From contig NZ_JAIVKJ010000004.1 in assembly GCF_020524885.1 (NCBI RefSeq), forward strand, positions 1 to 64,000: a DNA stretch of 64,000 nucleotides, written 5' to 3'. The notes under the pieces were generated by a model, which was not told the origin of the DNA, did not search any database, and saw only the letters and a program-made list of their open reading frames with translations. Made by a program: the position numbers and the translations under genes. Shown one piece after another: positions 1-7,930 of the stretch. Position 1 is the first letter of the stretch; each line of letters begins with the position of its first letter. Source of the stretch: Microbulbifer elongatus. GTDB taxonomy: Bacteria > Pseudomonadota > Gammaproteobacteria > Pseudomonadales > Cellvibrionaceae.

Positions 1-458
1 AATTGCGCGCATTGAGTGATTAGGTGAAAAGTCTGTGCTTAAATTGTGGTCATTAATTCAATCGGGAGGTTGGGTCTAAAAACGATTTAATTAAAATTCG
101 TTTTTCTACAGCCTCGTTAGCAGTCCGAGTTACCCAAAGAAAGTGGAAACCTTAGGACCTGCTTACGCAGAAGAGCATGCGCTCCCGATGAATTGAAATA
201 GCGACAATTTAACCTTGTCCAATCGCGCCACAATGCTTTATGTGGAGCTGGTAAATTTCAGAGGTGGGAAATTACCGATCATAAGGGGGCTGGTTTGGTA
301 CGGGGAGTCGACGAAAAGGGGGCAGCGGTCAAATTTGCATTCCCCGGTTTTGGGGGCGAATGCAGTTGGGCACAGAACGGGCACAATATGGGCACAGACG
401 AATTTTGAGAGGGTGTGCCAAGATCAGAGGGGCGGTCAAATTTAGACAGGAAGTGAAA
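1..458. other. gene-less flank of tRNA-Arg; probable integrative-element edge
   Basis: No convincing gene is visible. The stretch abuts the 3' end of the minus-strand tRNA-Arg. It holds three GGGCACA motifs at 368-374, 379-385 and 390-396, exactly 11 bp apart. A 12-bp direct repeat, GCGGTCAAATTT, lies at 325-336 and 432-443 and brackets them. Repeated short sites in helical phase next to a tRNA 3' end are what tyrosine integrases use as arm sites. I infer an element boundary or remnant, with any integrase gene lying left of the window. The open frame at 215-445 has no recognisable similarity and I do not call it. Confidence 0.4.
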
Positions 459-535
459 TGGCCCACCCGAGAGGATTCGAACCTCTGGCCTCCGCCTCCG
501 GAGGGCGGCGCTCTATCCAGCTGAGCTACGGGTGG
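459..535 (-). tRNA. tRNA-Arg (anticodon CCG)
   Basis: Read on the minus strand this is a full cloverleaf. The 7-bp acceptor stem pairs CCACCCG with CGGGTGG. The D arm has AGCTCAGCTGGATAGAG, the anticodon loop is CTCCGGA (anticodon CCG), and the T loop is TTCGAAT. A discriminator G is followed by an encoded CCA at 459-461. It closely resembles the standard gammaproteobacterial tRNA-Arg that reads CGG. Its promoter appears to lie upstream of the neighbouring half copy at 598-639. Confidence 0.96.
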
Positions 536-597
536 TCAATTTAGGTTGCCGTATTGTACGACAGTTGCCCTTTGCGCCCTAGTTTCCGGTGACTGTT

Positions 598-639
598 GCC
601 TCCGGAGGGCGACGCTCTATCCAGCTGAGCTACGGGCGG
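598..639 (-). pseudogene. 5' half of a second tRNA-Arg(CCG), truncated after the anticodon
   Basis: These 42 nt match the 5' half of the adjacent intact tRNA-Arg from the acceptor strand through the anticodon loop, with two differences. The match then stops: no T loop, variable region or 3' acceptor strand follows. It sits between the promoter at 708-735 and the intact gene, so it would be transcribed first. It is either the remnant of a tandem duplication or a recombination scar. It cannot give a functional tRNA. Confidence 0.8.
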
Positions 640-707
640 TGAACTCTGACCTTGTTGGTCGAATCTGCGCCAAATCAATGGGTTACACAATCTTGGCGCG
701 GAGGCGG

Positions 708-735
708 ATTATACAGAAGGGCCGTGGCGGGGCAA
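708..735 (-). promoter_or_regulatory. sigma-70 promoter for the tRNA-Arg locus
   Basis: On the minus strand, TTGCCC (730-735) and a perfect TATAAT (708-713) are separated by 16 bp. A GC-rich discriminator follows, as is usual for stringently controlled stable-RNA promoters. Transcription would start near 700 and run through the half tRNA into the intact tRNA-Arg. Confidence 0.6.
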
Positions 736-889
736 AGGATATTGGAGGTTTAATGGCCCGGATTGGGCCGTGTTGGTGCGCAGCCCTTCGCAGCAGGCGG
801 CGCTATGCTTATAATGCGCGGCTGAATTGTAGAGGTATGTGGCAACGCGCCGGAATCTACAGGCCGTTTGGGGCCTTTTGGGGGATTGG

Positions 890-1309
890 ATGAAAGTTGT
901 AATGAATTTTGTAGCGGCGCTGGCCGTAGCGGCGGGTGCGGCAATGGCTGTGGCCCAGTCTGTGGATGAAGAGATCTCGGAGCGCATCGCGCCGGCAGGC
1001 AAGACCTGCATGAAGGGCGATGAGTGTGCGGCGGCGGCGCCCGCGGCCAGCGCTTCTTCTGGCGGTACCCGCAGCGGCAGCGACGTGTATGGTGCGCACT
1101 GTGCGGCCTGTCACGCGACTGGCGCGGCCGGTGCTCCGAAAATGGGCGATGCTGGCGCCTGGGGCCCGCGTGTAGCCCAGGGTATGGATACGCTCTACAC
1201 TCACGCTATCAACGGCTTCAACGCGATGCCGGCGAAAGGTCTGTGTATGACCTGTTCCGATGATGAGGTGAAAGCCGCTGTTGACCATATGGTGGAAGGC
1301 AGCAAGTAA
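890..1309 (+). CDS. periplasmic cytochrome c5-type monoheme protein
   Basis: This is a 139-aa secreted c-type cytochrome, a small soluble electron carrier. The ATG at 890 is chosen because it is preceded by a GGGGGA ribosome site and opens a clean signal peptide (hydrophobic residues 4-22, AVAQ cleavage region). The heme-binding motif CAACH is at residues 71-75, with a likely axial Met in NAMPAKG (Met113). The C-terminal Cys pair CMTC (119-122) is typical of the c5 subfamily. An Ala/Ser-rich linker joins the signal peptide to the heme domain. It is monocistronic and shares a bidirectional terminator with convergent rep, the same neighbourhood as in Pseudomonas. Confidence 0.9.
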   Translation: MKVVMNFVAALAVAAGAAMAVAQSVDEEISERIAPAGKTCMKGDECAAAAPAASASSGGTRSGSDVYGAHCAACHATGAAGAPKMGDAGAWGPRVAQGMDTLYTHAINGFNAMPAKGLCMTCSDDEVKAAVDHMVEGSK

Positions 1310-1332
1310 GTAAGCACTCACAATGCACGCAT

Positions 1333-1363
1333 AAAAAAGGCCGCTCTGGGAGCGGCCTTTTTT
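1333..1363. terminator. bidirectional intrinsic terminator between cytochrome c5 and rep
   Basis: A GGCCGCTC / GAGCGGCC stem with a short GG-centred loop is flanked by an A run on the left and a T run on the right. It can therefore end transcription of both convergent genes. Confidence 0.9.
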
Positions 1364-1403
1364 GTATCTCTATGCAGGGCTAAGTCTGCTTCGATGCACT
1401 GCG

Positions 1404-3437
1404 TCAATCGAACATACTGAGTAGCGATCCCAGAGTTTCCGCACCCTTGGCCTGATTCTGCTCCGGCGAGGCCTTGCCGAACCCTTCAAACACACAATCC
1501 TCCTCCGGTAGCTCCTCAAGGAAGCGGCTGGGGGTGGTGTCCTGGTTTTCACCGAACATCTTGCGCTTGCCCGCCAGGGTCATGGTCAGGGTTTTCTGAG
1601 CGCGGGTGATGCCCACATAGGTCAGCCGGCGCTCTTCCTCGATATTGTCGTCCTCAATGCTGTTGCGATGCGGCAACAGGTTTTCTTCCATGCCGATCAT
1701 GAATACATGGGGGTATTCAAGACCCTTGGAGGCGTGCAGAGTCATCAGGCTGACCTTATCGGTGGCTTCCTCTTCTTCCTGGCGGTCGAGCATGTCGCGC
1801 AGGATCAGTTTGGAGATGGCCTGCTCGAGCCGGACATCCTGCTCCAGCTCGTCGTCGGTGCCTTCCATGGTTTTCATCAAGCTGTCGAGCAGCCAGTAGA
1901 CGTTCTCCATGCGCTTCTCGGCGACCTTCTCGCTGCTGGCGTTCTGCGACAGCCAGCCTGCGTAGTCAATATCGTCGAGCATTTCCCGCAACGCGGACTC
2001 CGGGCTGTTGTCGCGGCAGTTGCGCGCGACGCCGTCGAGCCAGTGCGCGAAGCGGTTGAGGCGCTCGTAGCCCGCCTCGGTAATGTGCTCCTTGAAGCCG
2101 ATTTCCGAGCAGGCACTGAGCATCGAGATCTCGCGACCCTTGGCATAGTTGCCCAGAGCCTCCAGGCTGCTGGTGCCGATCTGCCGGCGCGGGGTGTTGA
2201 TGATGCGCAGGAAGGCGTTGTCGTCGTCCGGGTTTACCAGCAGGCGCAGGTAGGACATGACGTCCTTGATTTCGGCGCGGGCGAAGAAGCTGGTGCCGCC
2301 GGAGAGCTGGTACGGAATCTGGTTTTCCTGCAGCTTCATCTCGATCAGTCGCGCCTGGTGGTTGCCCCGGTACAGCACCGCGAAGTCCATGAACTTGGCG
2401 CCACGGCGGGCCTTCTGCAGGAAGATCTCGTTGGCGACGCGCTCGGCTTCCTCGTTCTCGTTGGTGACCTTGAGCACCCGGATCTCGTCACCCAGGCCCT
2501 TGTCGGACCACAGCGCCTTGTCGAACTCGTGCGGGTTGTGCGCGATCAGGTGGTTGGCCACCTTGAGGATGCGACTGGTGGAGCGGTAGTTCTGCTCCAG
2601 CTTGATCAGGCGCAGGTTGGGGTAGTCCTGCTTCAGCTGGCTCATGTTTTCCGGGCGCGCACCGCGCCAGGCGTAGATCGACTGGTCGTCGTCGCCCACC
2701 ACGGTGAGGCCGCCGCCGCTACCTACCAGCATTTTCACCAGCAGGTACTGGGAGCTGTTGGTGTCCTGGTATTCATCCACCAGCAGGTAGCGAATTTTAC
2801 GGCGCCAGCGCTGCAGTAGCTCGGGGTCGGTGTCGAACAGCTGCACCGGGATCATGATCAGGTCGTCGAAGTCGACGGAGTTGTAGGCCTTGAGGGCGTC
2901 GCAGTAACGCCCGTAGGCCACCGCCATGGCCTGTTCCCCCGGGCTCTGGGCCATTTCGAGCGCCTTGCGCGGGGACAGCATGTCGTTTTTCCAGTTGGAG
3001 ATCTGGTTCTGCACCCTATCCAGCAGGTCGGTATCCAGGTCGCCGTCGCGCAACATCAGCTCCTTGATCAGACCGCGGGCGTCTTCCGAGTCAAAAATGG
3101 AGAAGCCGGGCTTGAAGCCGGCGGCGCGATACTCCTTGCGCAGTATGTTCAGGCCCAGGTTGTGAAAGGTGGACACGGTAAGGCCGTGGGAGGCCTTGGA
3201 CTTCTTGCCATCGGGGCCAGTGATCAGCTTGCCGACCCGCTCTTTCATCTCCCGCGCGGCCTTGTTGGTAAACGTCAGCGCTGCAATATTTCGCGCCTGA
3301 TAGCCGCATTCTTCGATCAGATAGGCGATTTTACGCGTGATTACACTGGTCTTGCCGGAGCCGGCACCGGCCAGCACCAGACAGGGCCCGTCGATGTATT
3401 TCACGGCTTCCGCCTGGCGGGGATTGAGCTTGGTCAT
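1404..3437 (-). CDS. rep: ATP-dependent DNA helicase Rep
   Basis: This is a 677-aa superfamily 1A 3'-5' helicase that restarts stalled replication forks and displaces proteins ahead of the replisome. Walker A AGAGSGKT is at residues 23-30. The DExx motif appears as VDEYQDTN, followed by VGDDDQSIYAWRGA (motif III), LTLHASKGLEY-type motif V and YVGITRAQ (motif VI). The start MTKLNPRQAEAV and the length (E. coli Rep has 673 aa) distinguish it from UvrD and PcrA. It has its own transcription unit, convergent with the cytochrome gene and divergent from the HTH regulator. Confidence 0.96.
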   Translation of the reverse strand: MTKLNPRQAEAVKYIDGPCLVLAGAGSGKTSVITRKIAYLIEECGYQARNIAALTFTNKAAREMKERVGKLITGPDGKKSKASHGLTVSTFHNLGLNILRKEYRAAGFKPGFSIFDSEDARGLIKELMLRDGDLDTDLLDRVQNQISNWKNDMLSPRKALEMAQSPGEQAMAVAYGRYCDALKAYNSVDFDDLIMIPVQLFDTDPELLQRWRRKIRYLLVDEYQDTNSSQYLLVKMLVGSGGGLTVVGDDDQSIYAWRGARPENMSQLKQDYPNLRLIKLEQNYRSTSRILKVANHLIAHNPHEFDKALWSDKGLGDEIRVLKVTNENEEAERVANEIFLQKARRGAKFMDFAVLYRGNHQARLIEMKLQENQIPYQLSGGTSFFARAEIKDVMSYLRLLVNPDDDNAFLRIINTPRRQIGTSSLEALGNYAKGREISMLSACSEIGFKEHITEAGYERLNRFAHWLDGVARNCRDNSPESALREMLDDIDYAGWLSQNASSEKVAEKRMENVYWLLDSLMKTMEGTDDELEQDVRLEQAISKLILRDMLDRQEEEEATDKVSLMTLHASKGLEYPHVFMIGMEENLLPHRNSIEDDNIEEERRLTYVGITRAQKTLTMTLAGKRKMFGENQDTTPSRFLEELPEEDCVFEGFGKASPEQNQAKGAETLGSLLSMFD

Positions 3438-3631
3438 AGTGGAAACTGGGTCGGGTACTGCTGGGGGCCACTGGCCCCGACATTAGATCGGGTCGATACA
3501 GGGCGCGATTCTACCAGCCGCGATCCGGGTTGGCTGCGTCCGGCGTTGGATTTATATTGACCAGTGCGACGACGAGAATCCTCCCGTTCAGAGGAGGCGG
3601 CAAAGAACAATCGATAACACGGGGCCGCACC

Positions 3632-4528
3632 ATGAAGACCAACACACCGCTCACCCTGGTGGAGCAATCCCGCAGCGAGAGTGCCTTCGGGCGGCTGATG
3701 CATTTTTGGCGCAAGACGCTCGGCTTGTCCCAGGAGCAACTGTCCGAGGATCTGGGTGTATCCACCCGACATATCAGCTTCCTCGAGACCGGGCGCTCGC
3801 AACCCTCGCGTTTGGTAGCCGCCGCGCTGGCGGACTGCTTTGGCCTGAGCGCGCGGGACCGCGCCTATCTGCTCACCGCGGCGGGCTTCTCCGCCGACCA
3901 GTCGGTATTCGAGACCCCGGAACTGGCGGTGTGGATGAACAAATCGCTGCTCAATGCGCTGGCGCGCGCCGAGCCGGAACCGGCGTTCGCGCTGGATAAC
4001 TTTGGCCGCGTGATTTCGGTGAACCGGGCCTGGCTGGCGTTTTTCCTGCCCAGGGTTGATCCAGTGCTGCTGGAAGAACCGAATATGTACGAACTGGTGA
4101 TGAATCCCATGGGCCTGCGTCCGCAACTGCACAACGGTTTGGCTCTGTCCTGCGGCCTGGCCCTGTACCTCACCATGGAGACCCTGCAGAGCGACAACCC
4201 GATGGGTTGGGACGTGCTCGAGCGGCTGGAAGCGGCGGGCGCGTTACCCGAAAACTGGCAGCAGCTGGGGAGGCGCCTGATCCATACCAGCGACTATCCG
4301 CTGGCGCTGAAAACGGACGAAGGCGTGGTAAACCTCACCGTGTATAACGATACCCTGTCGTCCACCTCGCAGCTGGTGCACCCGCGCCTGCTGATTGGCC
4401 GTATCTACCGTGACGATCGCCAGCGAGTCGTCAGTGACGCAGAGCTTGCCGCAGTGCCGGAAGATCACCCGCTGCTTTATCGCCCATTGCAGGGTTCCGG
4501 GGAGGTCGGCCGTCCAGGTAATTCCTGA
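3632..4528 (+). CDS. XRE-family regulator with MmyB-like ligand-binding domain
   Basis: This is a 298-aa transcription factor. Residues about 17-75 form a helix-turn-helix (LGLSQEQLSEDLGVSTRHIS, then FLETGRSQPS). The rest matches the MmyB/MltR-like C-terminal domain of actinobacterial and proteobacterial regulators: an FALDNFGRVISVNRAW start and a late HPRL. The ATG at 3632 is chosen because the HTH family starts shortly before its first helix; the open frame extends further upstream without similarity. The transporter gene starts 84 bp downstream on the same strand, so it is the likely target. The ligand is unknown. Confidence 0.8.
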   Translation: MKTNTPLTLVEQSRSESAFGRLMHFWRKTLGLSQEQLSEDLGVSTRHISFLETGRSQPSRLVAAALADCFGLSARDRAYLLTAAGFSADQSVFETPELAVWMNKSLLNALARAEPEPAFALDNFGRVISVNRAWLAFFLPRVDPVLLEEPNMYELVMNPMGLRPQLHNGLALSCGLALYLTMETLQSDNPMGWDVLERLEAAGALPENWQQLGRRLIHTSDYPLALKTDEGVVNLTVYNDTLSSTSQLVHPRLLIGRIYRDDRQRVVSDAELAAVPEDHPLLYRPLQGSGEVGRPGNS

Positions 4529-4612
4529 AACCAGATTACCTGGCAAATAATGGCGGCCCGGTCTGGCCACACCTAAGCTCGAAGGCGTAAAAACAATAAC
4601 GAGCGCAAGGCG

Positions 4613-6043
4613 ATGGACCAGACCACTTCCACCGGCAGCCCGGCGGACACCATTCCCCGGAAATCCGGCGCTGTTAAACCCGGCGGCTGGCGCTGGGGGC
4701 CCTTCACGTTCCGCGTACCCTTGTTGCATCTCCGTCTGGTGCCATCCCAGCTTGTGCAGGGGCTGGTGGTGGCCAGCGGTACCAGCCTGATAATGGCTCC
4801 GGTGATGATCGGCTACTTCGGCCTGTCGTTTGAAGAGGCGCTGGCGCTGCTGATGTTGGCCAACACGGTGCTCTGCGCCTCGTTCATCATTTTTGGGGAA
4901 CCCTTCGCTCCGGGCATGCTGACTCCTGCATTCCCGCTGGTACTCACATTTATCGTCAGCGGTTATCCCGAGGGGCCGGAGCGGTTCCAGGTGATGACCG
5001 CGCTGTCTTTGAGCCTCGCGGGTATTGCGCTGGTGTTCAGCCTGTCGGGGCTGTCGCGACGGATGATGAGCGCACTGCCGGTGGCGCTGAAGGCGGGGAT
5101 CATCTTTGGTGCGGCGATATCCGCCCTCGACCGGGTGTTTATCAAAGACGTGGCACTGTTCGAGAGTCATCCCGTCAGCGCCGTTACCGCTTTGCTCGTA
5201 TCACTGCTTTTTACCTTCTCCGCACCGGTCCAGCACATGCGTGCGCGCTACAAATGGCTGGATAGCATCTGTTGCCTGGGCCTGTTGCCCGGGTTCGTTG
5301 CCGCCGCACTCGTGGGGGTGATCGCTGGAGAAATCCAGTTCGACATCCGCTGGGGATTGTTCTTGCCTCCGGTGACCGAGACCCTCGCCAAGGTGTCGCC
5401 GCTGAGTATCGGCTGGCCGCCGGCGTCCATGTACCTGGACGTGTTGCCGCTGGCGTTTGTGGCCTACGTAATACTGTTCGGTGACTTTGTCACCGGTACG
5501 GAGATGATCCATAGCGCACAGGCTGCGCGGGAAGATGATCCCATCGACACCAACTTCGAGCGCAGTGAAATCGCGGTCGCGCTGCGCAACGCGGTTTCCG
5601 CAGTATTTGCGCCGCTGTTTCCCTACCAGGGCGTGCTGTGGACCGGGGTACACGCCGTGGTGATCCAGACCTGGCGCCGTGGCCGGGACAAGATGCGTGA
5701 CCTGCACAGCGGTATCGGCTCCTATTACGGCTTTGGTCTGCCGCTGATCTATCTGTGTTGGCCCTGGATCAGTCTGATCAAACCCATCATGGCCATCGCG
5801 CTGATGCTCACCCTGGCGCTCACTGCCTTCGCCTGCATCATGGTGGCCGCGCCGCTGGTGAAAAAGCCACTGGAGTTGGTCTGTGCACTGGTGATCGGTT
5901 TTATGCTCGCCATGTTCGATGTGTGGACAGCACTGGGCGCAGCGGTGTTCCTGCTCGTCTTTATCAACGGCGATCTGCCGTACTGGCAGAAAAAGGCGGA
6001 CCCCTCCGAACGACCCTCACAGGTGACCTCAGCGGGAGATTGA
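4613..6043 (+). CDS. polytopic inner-membrane transporter of unknown substrate
   Basis: This 476-aa protein has about 12 hydrophobic segments and a hydrophilic N-terminus (residues 1-40). The fold looks like the SulP/NCS2 inverted-repeat type, for example GLVVASGTSLIMAPVMIGYF and a helix-break stretch FGEPFAPGMLTPAFPLVL. I do not recognise a substrate signature, and the family may be one of the uncharacterised permease-like DUFs. It sits directly downstream of the MmyB-type regulator and ends in an intrinsic terminator, so it is probably a one-gene regulon. The ATG at 4613 follows GAGCGCAAGGCG, a moderate ribosome site. Confidence 0.6.
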   Translation: MDQTTSTGSPADTIPRKSGAVKPGGWRWGPFTFRVPLLHLRLVPSQLVQGLVVASGTSLIMAPVMIGYFGLSFEEALALLMLANTVLCASFIIFGEPFAPGMLTPAFPLVLTFIVSGYPEGPERFQVMTALSLSLAGIALVFSLSGLSRRMMSALPVALKAGIIFGAAISALDRVFIKDVALFESHPVSAVTALLVSLLFTFSAPVQHMRARYKWLDSICCLGLLPGFVAAALVGVIAGEIQFDIRWGLFLPPVTETLAKVSPLSIGWPPASMYLDVLPLAFVAYVILFGDFVTGTEMIHSAQAAREDDPIDTNFERSEIAVALRNAVSAVFAPLFPYQGVLWTGVHAVVIQTWRRGRDKMRDLHSGIGSYYGFGLPLIYLCWPWISLIKPIMAIALMLTLALTAFACIMVAAPLVKKPLELVCALVIGFMLAMFDVWTALGAAVFLLVFINGDLPYWQKKADPSERPSQVTSAGD

Positions 6044-6072
6044 TTTTTACCTCCCGCGATTATTTGTCTATA

Positions 6073-6100
6073 AAGGCACCTCAACGAGGTGCCTTCTTTA
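6073..6100 (+). terminator. hairpin terminator after the transporter
   Basis: A perfect 10-bp stem AAGGCACCTC / GAGGTGCCTT with an AAC loop is followed by CTTTA. The right arm contains GAGGTG, the only ribosome-site-like sequence before the next ATG at 6100. Confidence 0.75.
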
Positions 6101-6372
6101 TGCGACAGTCACACATGTTACAACCTATCTGCGGTTACCACCGCGACGCGGAAGATCACTGGGTGGCGCAACTGGCCTGCGGCCACAACCAGCATGTGCG
6201 CCACGACCCACCGTGGCAGAATCGCCCCTGGGTCACCACACATGAGGGCAGGTTGCACATGCTGGGTGTCGAGCTCGAGTGCAAGAAATGCGATGAGGGA
6301 GCTCCCCTGGATTACCAACCGGATCACCAACCGGATCAGCAGCCGGATAAACTACCGCGAGAAACCGATTAA
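6100..6372 (+). CDS. DUF3565 family small Cys/His-rich protein
   Basis: This 90-aa protein of unknown function matches the DUF3565 pattern: [20 protein letters not shown], then [18 protein letters not shown] and a terminal CKKC pair, suggesting a metal-binding fold. A hydrophilic tail repeats QPD three times (residues about 76-85). Two starts are possible. The ATG at 6100 has GAGGTG 8 nt upstream, inside the preceding terminator hairpin. The ATG at 6115 fits the usual family start better but lacks a ribosome site. It overlaps the next gene by one base (TAATG), so the two are probably translated together. Confidence 0.75.
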   Translation: MRQSHMLQPICGYHRDAEDHWVAQLACGHNQHVRHDPPWQNRPWVTTHEGRLHMLGVELECKKCDEGAPLDYQPDHQPDQQPDKLPRETD

Positions 6373-6827
6373 TGCCGAAAATCTGGGTCGATGCCGACGC
6401 CTGCCCTACTGTCATCAAGGAGATTCTGTTCCGCGCCGCCGAGCGCACGGAGACGGAGCTTACCCTGGTGGCCAACCAGCACGTGCGCGTGCCTCCGTCA
6501 AAATATATCCGCGCACTGCAGGTCACCTCCGGCTTCGACGTCGCCGACAATGAAATCGTGCAGCGTTGCAGTGAGGGTGACCTGATCATCACTGCGGATA
6601 TCCCCCTGGCGTCAGAGGTCATCGACAAGGGGGCCACCGCTCTCAACCCCCGCGGCGAAAAATATTCCAAAGCCAATATCCGCGCGCGCCTGAATATGCG
6701 CGATTTTATGGAAACCCTGCGCTCCAGCGGCGTCCACACCGGCGGTCCGCCGCCGCTGGGCCAGCAGGAGCGCAAAGCGTTTGCAGATCAGCTGGATCGA
6801 TGGCTGGTGCAGGGGAGAAAGAGGTAG
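6372..6827 (+). CDS. yaiI: YaiI/YqxD family protein (UPF0178)
   Basis: This 151-aa protein has the full UPF0178 (DUF188) signature. The N-terminal [20 protein letters not shown], the ITADIPLAS motif and the late LNPRGEKYS and [10 protein letters not shown] motifs are all present. The family is related to PIN-like nucleases by its acidic motifs (DAD, DIPLA), but its biological role is not established. It overlaps the DUF3565 gene by one base at its start. The length is normal for the family. Confidence 0.88.
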   Translation: MPKIWVDADACPTVIKEILFRAAERTETELTLVANQHVRVPPSKYIRALQVTSGFDVADNEIVQRCSEGDLIITADIPLASEVIDKGATALNPRGEKYSKANIRARLNMRDFMETLRSSGVHTGGPPPLGQQERKAFADQLDRWLVQGRKR

Positions 6828-6838
6828 TGCAGCTTGAT

Positions 6839-7330
6839 ATGTCGATGACAACAAATCTGATCCCCTTTGACGAGGACTTCATTCCGGAGATCATGTCCTG
6901 GGTTGACAGTGAACAGGCCTGCCGGCTGTGGGCTGGCTCTTGGTTCGAATACCCTTTTAATCGGCAAAGCTTTTCTCGCGACTGCCGTTGGCAGGATTTA
7001 CCGACCTACGTATTGCAAGATGACAACGGTCAGTTATTGGCTTTTGGACAGTATTACAACCGCCTGGACTGCTGCCATCTTGCGCGGCTGATTGTGTCAC
7101 CGAAATCTCGAGGGGCAGGTATTGGGAAGCAACTGGTAGCAAAGCTTGTTTCCTATGGCAGCGGAGAATTAAAGCTTCAACGCGCCTCGCTGTTTGTACT
7201 AAAGAGCAATCCCCTGGCGCTGGCCCTTTATGAAAAGTTGGGGTTCCGTATAAGCGCATACCCTGAGCCAGAGGAGGGTTTGGAGATCTGCCACTACATG
7301 GTGGCTCCAGTGAGCTTGAATGAATCCTGA
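6839..7330 (+). CDS. GNAT-family N-acetyltransferase
   Basis: This 163-aa single-domain GNAT acetyltransferase has the acetyl-CoA binding loop SPKSRGAGIGKQLV in mid-protein and the C-terminal LFVLKSNPLALALYEKLGF motif. The ATG at 6839 is used because the first recognisable strand begins just after it; an in-frame ATG lies at 6845. An earlier in-frame ATG at 6800 would overlap yaiI. The substrate is unknown. It is followed after 17 bp by another GNAT gene of a different subfamily. Confidence 0.8.
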   Translation: MSMTTNLIPFDEDFIPEIMSWVDSEQACRLWAGSWFEYPFNRQSFSRDCRWQDLPTYVLQDDNGQLLAFGQYYNRLDCCHLARLIVSPKSRGAGIGKQLVAKLVSYGSGELKLQRASLFVLKSNPLALALYEKLGFRISAYPEPEEGLEICHYMVAPVSLNES

Positions 7331-7347
7331 ATACCCGGGAGCTGCGA

Positions 7348-7890
7348 GTGGTTAATTTGATCGAGCCAAAAACTTCACGCCTGCAGTTGCGCCAGTGGCG
7401 TGACAGTGACCGGGTACTTTTTGCCGCGATGAATGCCGACGCCGCGGTGATGGAGTATTTCCCGGCTCTACTGTCACCAGCTGAAAGCGATGCCGGAATC
7501 GATCGCCAGATTGCACATATCGAAAATTATGGTTTCGGCTTTTGGGCAGTGGAGACGCTCGCGGACAACCGGTTTGTCGGATTTGTCGGGATTAAGCATG
7601 TCTCCGACGATATGCCGTTTGCGCCAGCGGTAGAAATCGGCTGGCGCTTGTCTGCAGACGCCTGGGGGATGGGCTATGCCACGGAGGCGGCACGGGCGAG
7701 CTTGCAAGTTGGATTTGAACAGCTGGGGCTGAGCGAAATCGTTTCGTTTACCGTACCGGAAAATCTTCGCTCTCGCGCGGTGATGGAAAAGCTGGGTATG
7801 ACCCGGGGCGACAACTTCCTGCACCCCGGGTTACCGCCGGGACATCCGCTACAGGAGCATGTTTTCTATTTCCTGAAAAATACCATGTAG
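7348..7890 (+). CDS. RimJ/RimL-type GNAT acetyltransferase
   Basis: This 180-aa protein has the RimJ/RimL layout: LIEPKTSRLQLRQW at the start, EIGWRLSADAWGMGYATEAA as the CoA-binding segment, and PENLRSRAVMEKLGM near the end. Relatives acetylate ribosomal protein N-termini, aminoglycosides or small amines; nothing here shows which applies. The start is GTG at 7348. A 30-bp perfect palindrome overlaps its stop codon. Confidence 0.85.
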   Translation: MVNLIEPKTSRLQLRQWRDSDRVLFAAMNADAAVMEYFPALLSPAESDAGIDRQIAHIENYGFGFWAVETLADNRFVGFVGIKHVSDDMPFAPAVEIGWRLSADAWGMGYATEAARASLQVGFEQLGLSEIVSFTVPENLRSRAVMEKLGMTRGDNFLHPGLPPGHPLQEHVFYFLKNTM

Positions 7891-7916
7891 GAGCCTGCCT
7901 GCAGGCAGGCTCCTAC
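7887..7916. repeat. 30-bp perfect palindrome, REP-like
   Basis: The 15-nt arm GTAGGAGCCTGCCTG is followed by its exact complement, with no loop bases. The palindrome covers the stop codon of the acetyltransferase and lies between convergent genes. There is no T run, so it is not a classical terminator. The GTAGGAGC ends recall the REP elements dispersed in Pseudomonas-type genomes. Confidence 0.7.
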
Positions 7917-7930
7917 AGCGTGGTTTCTTG

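Noticed and set aside
215..445. 76-aa open frame in the left flank
   Set aside because: It runs through the GGGCACA repeats and direct repeats; no similarity or ribosome site.
1668..2819. 383-aa plus-strand frame inside rep
   Set aside because: It lies wholly antisense to rep, whose helicase motifs are complete; high GC gives long antisense frames.
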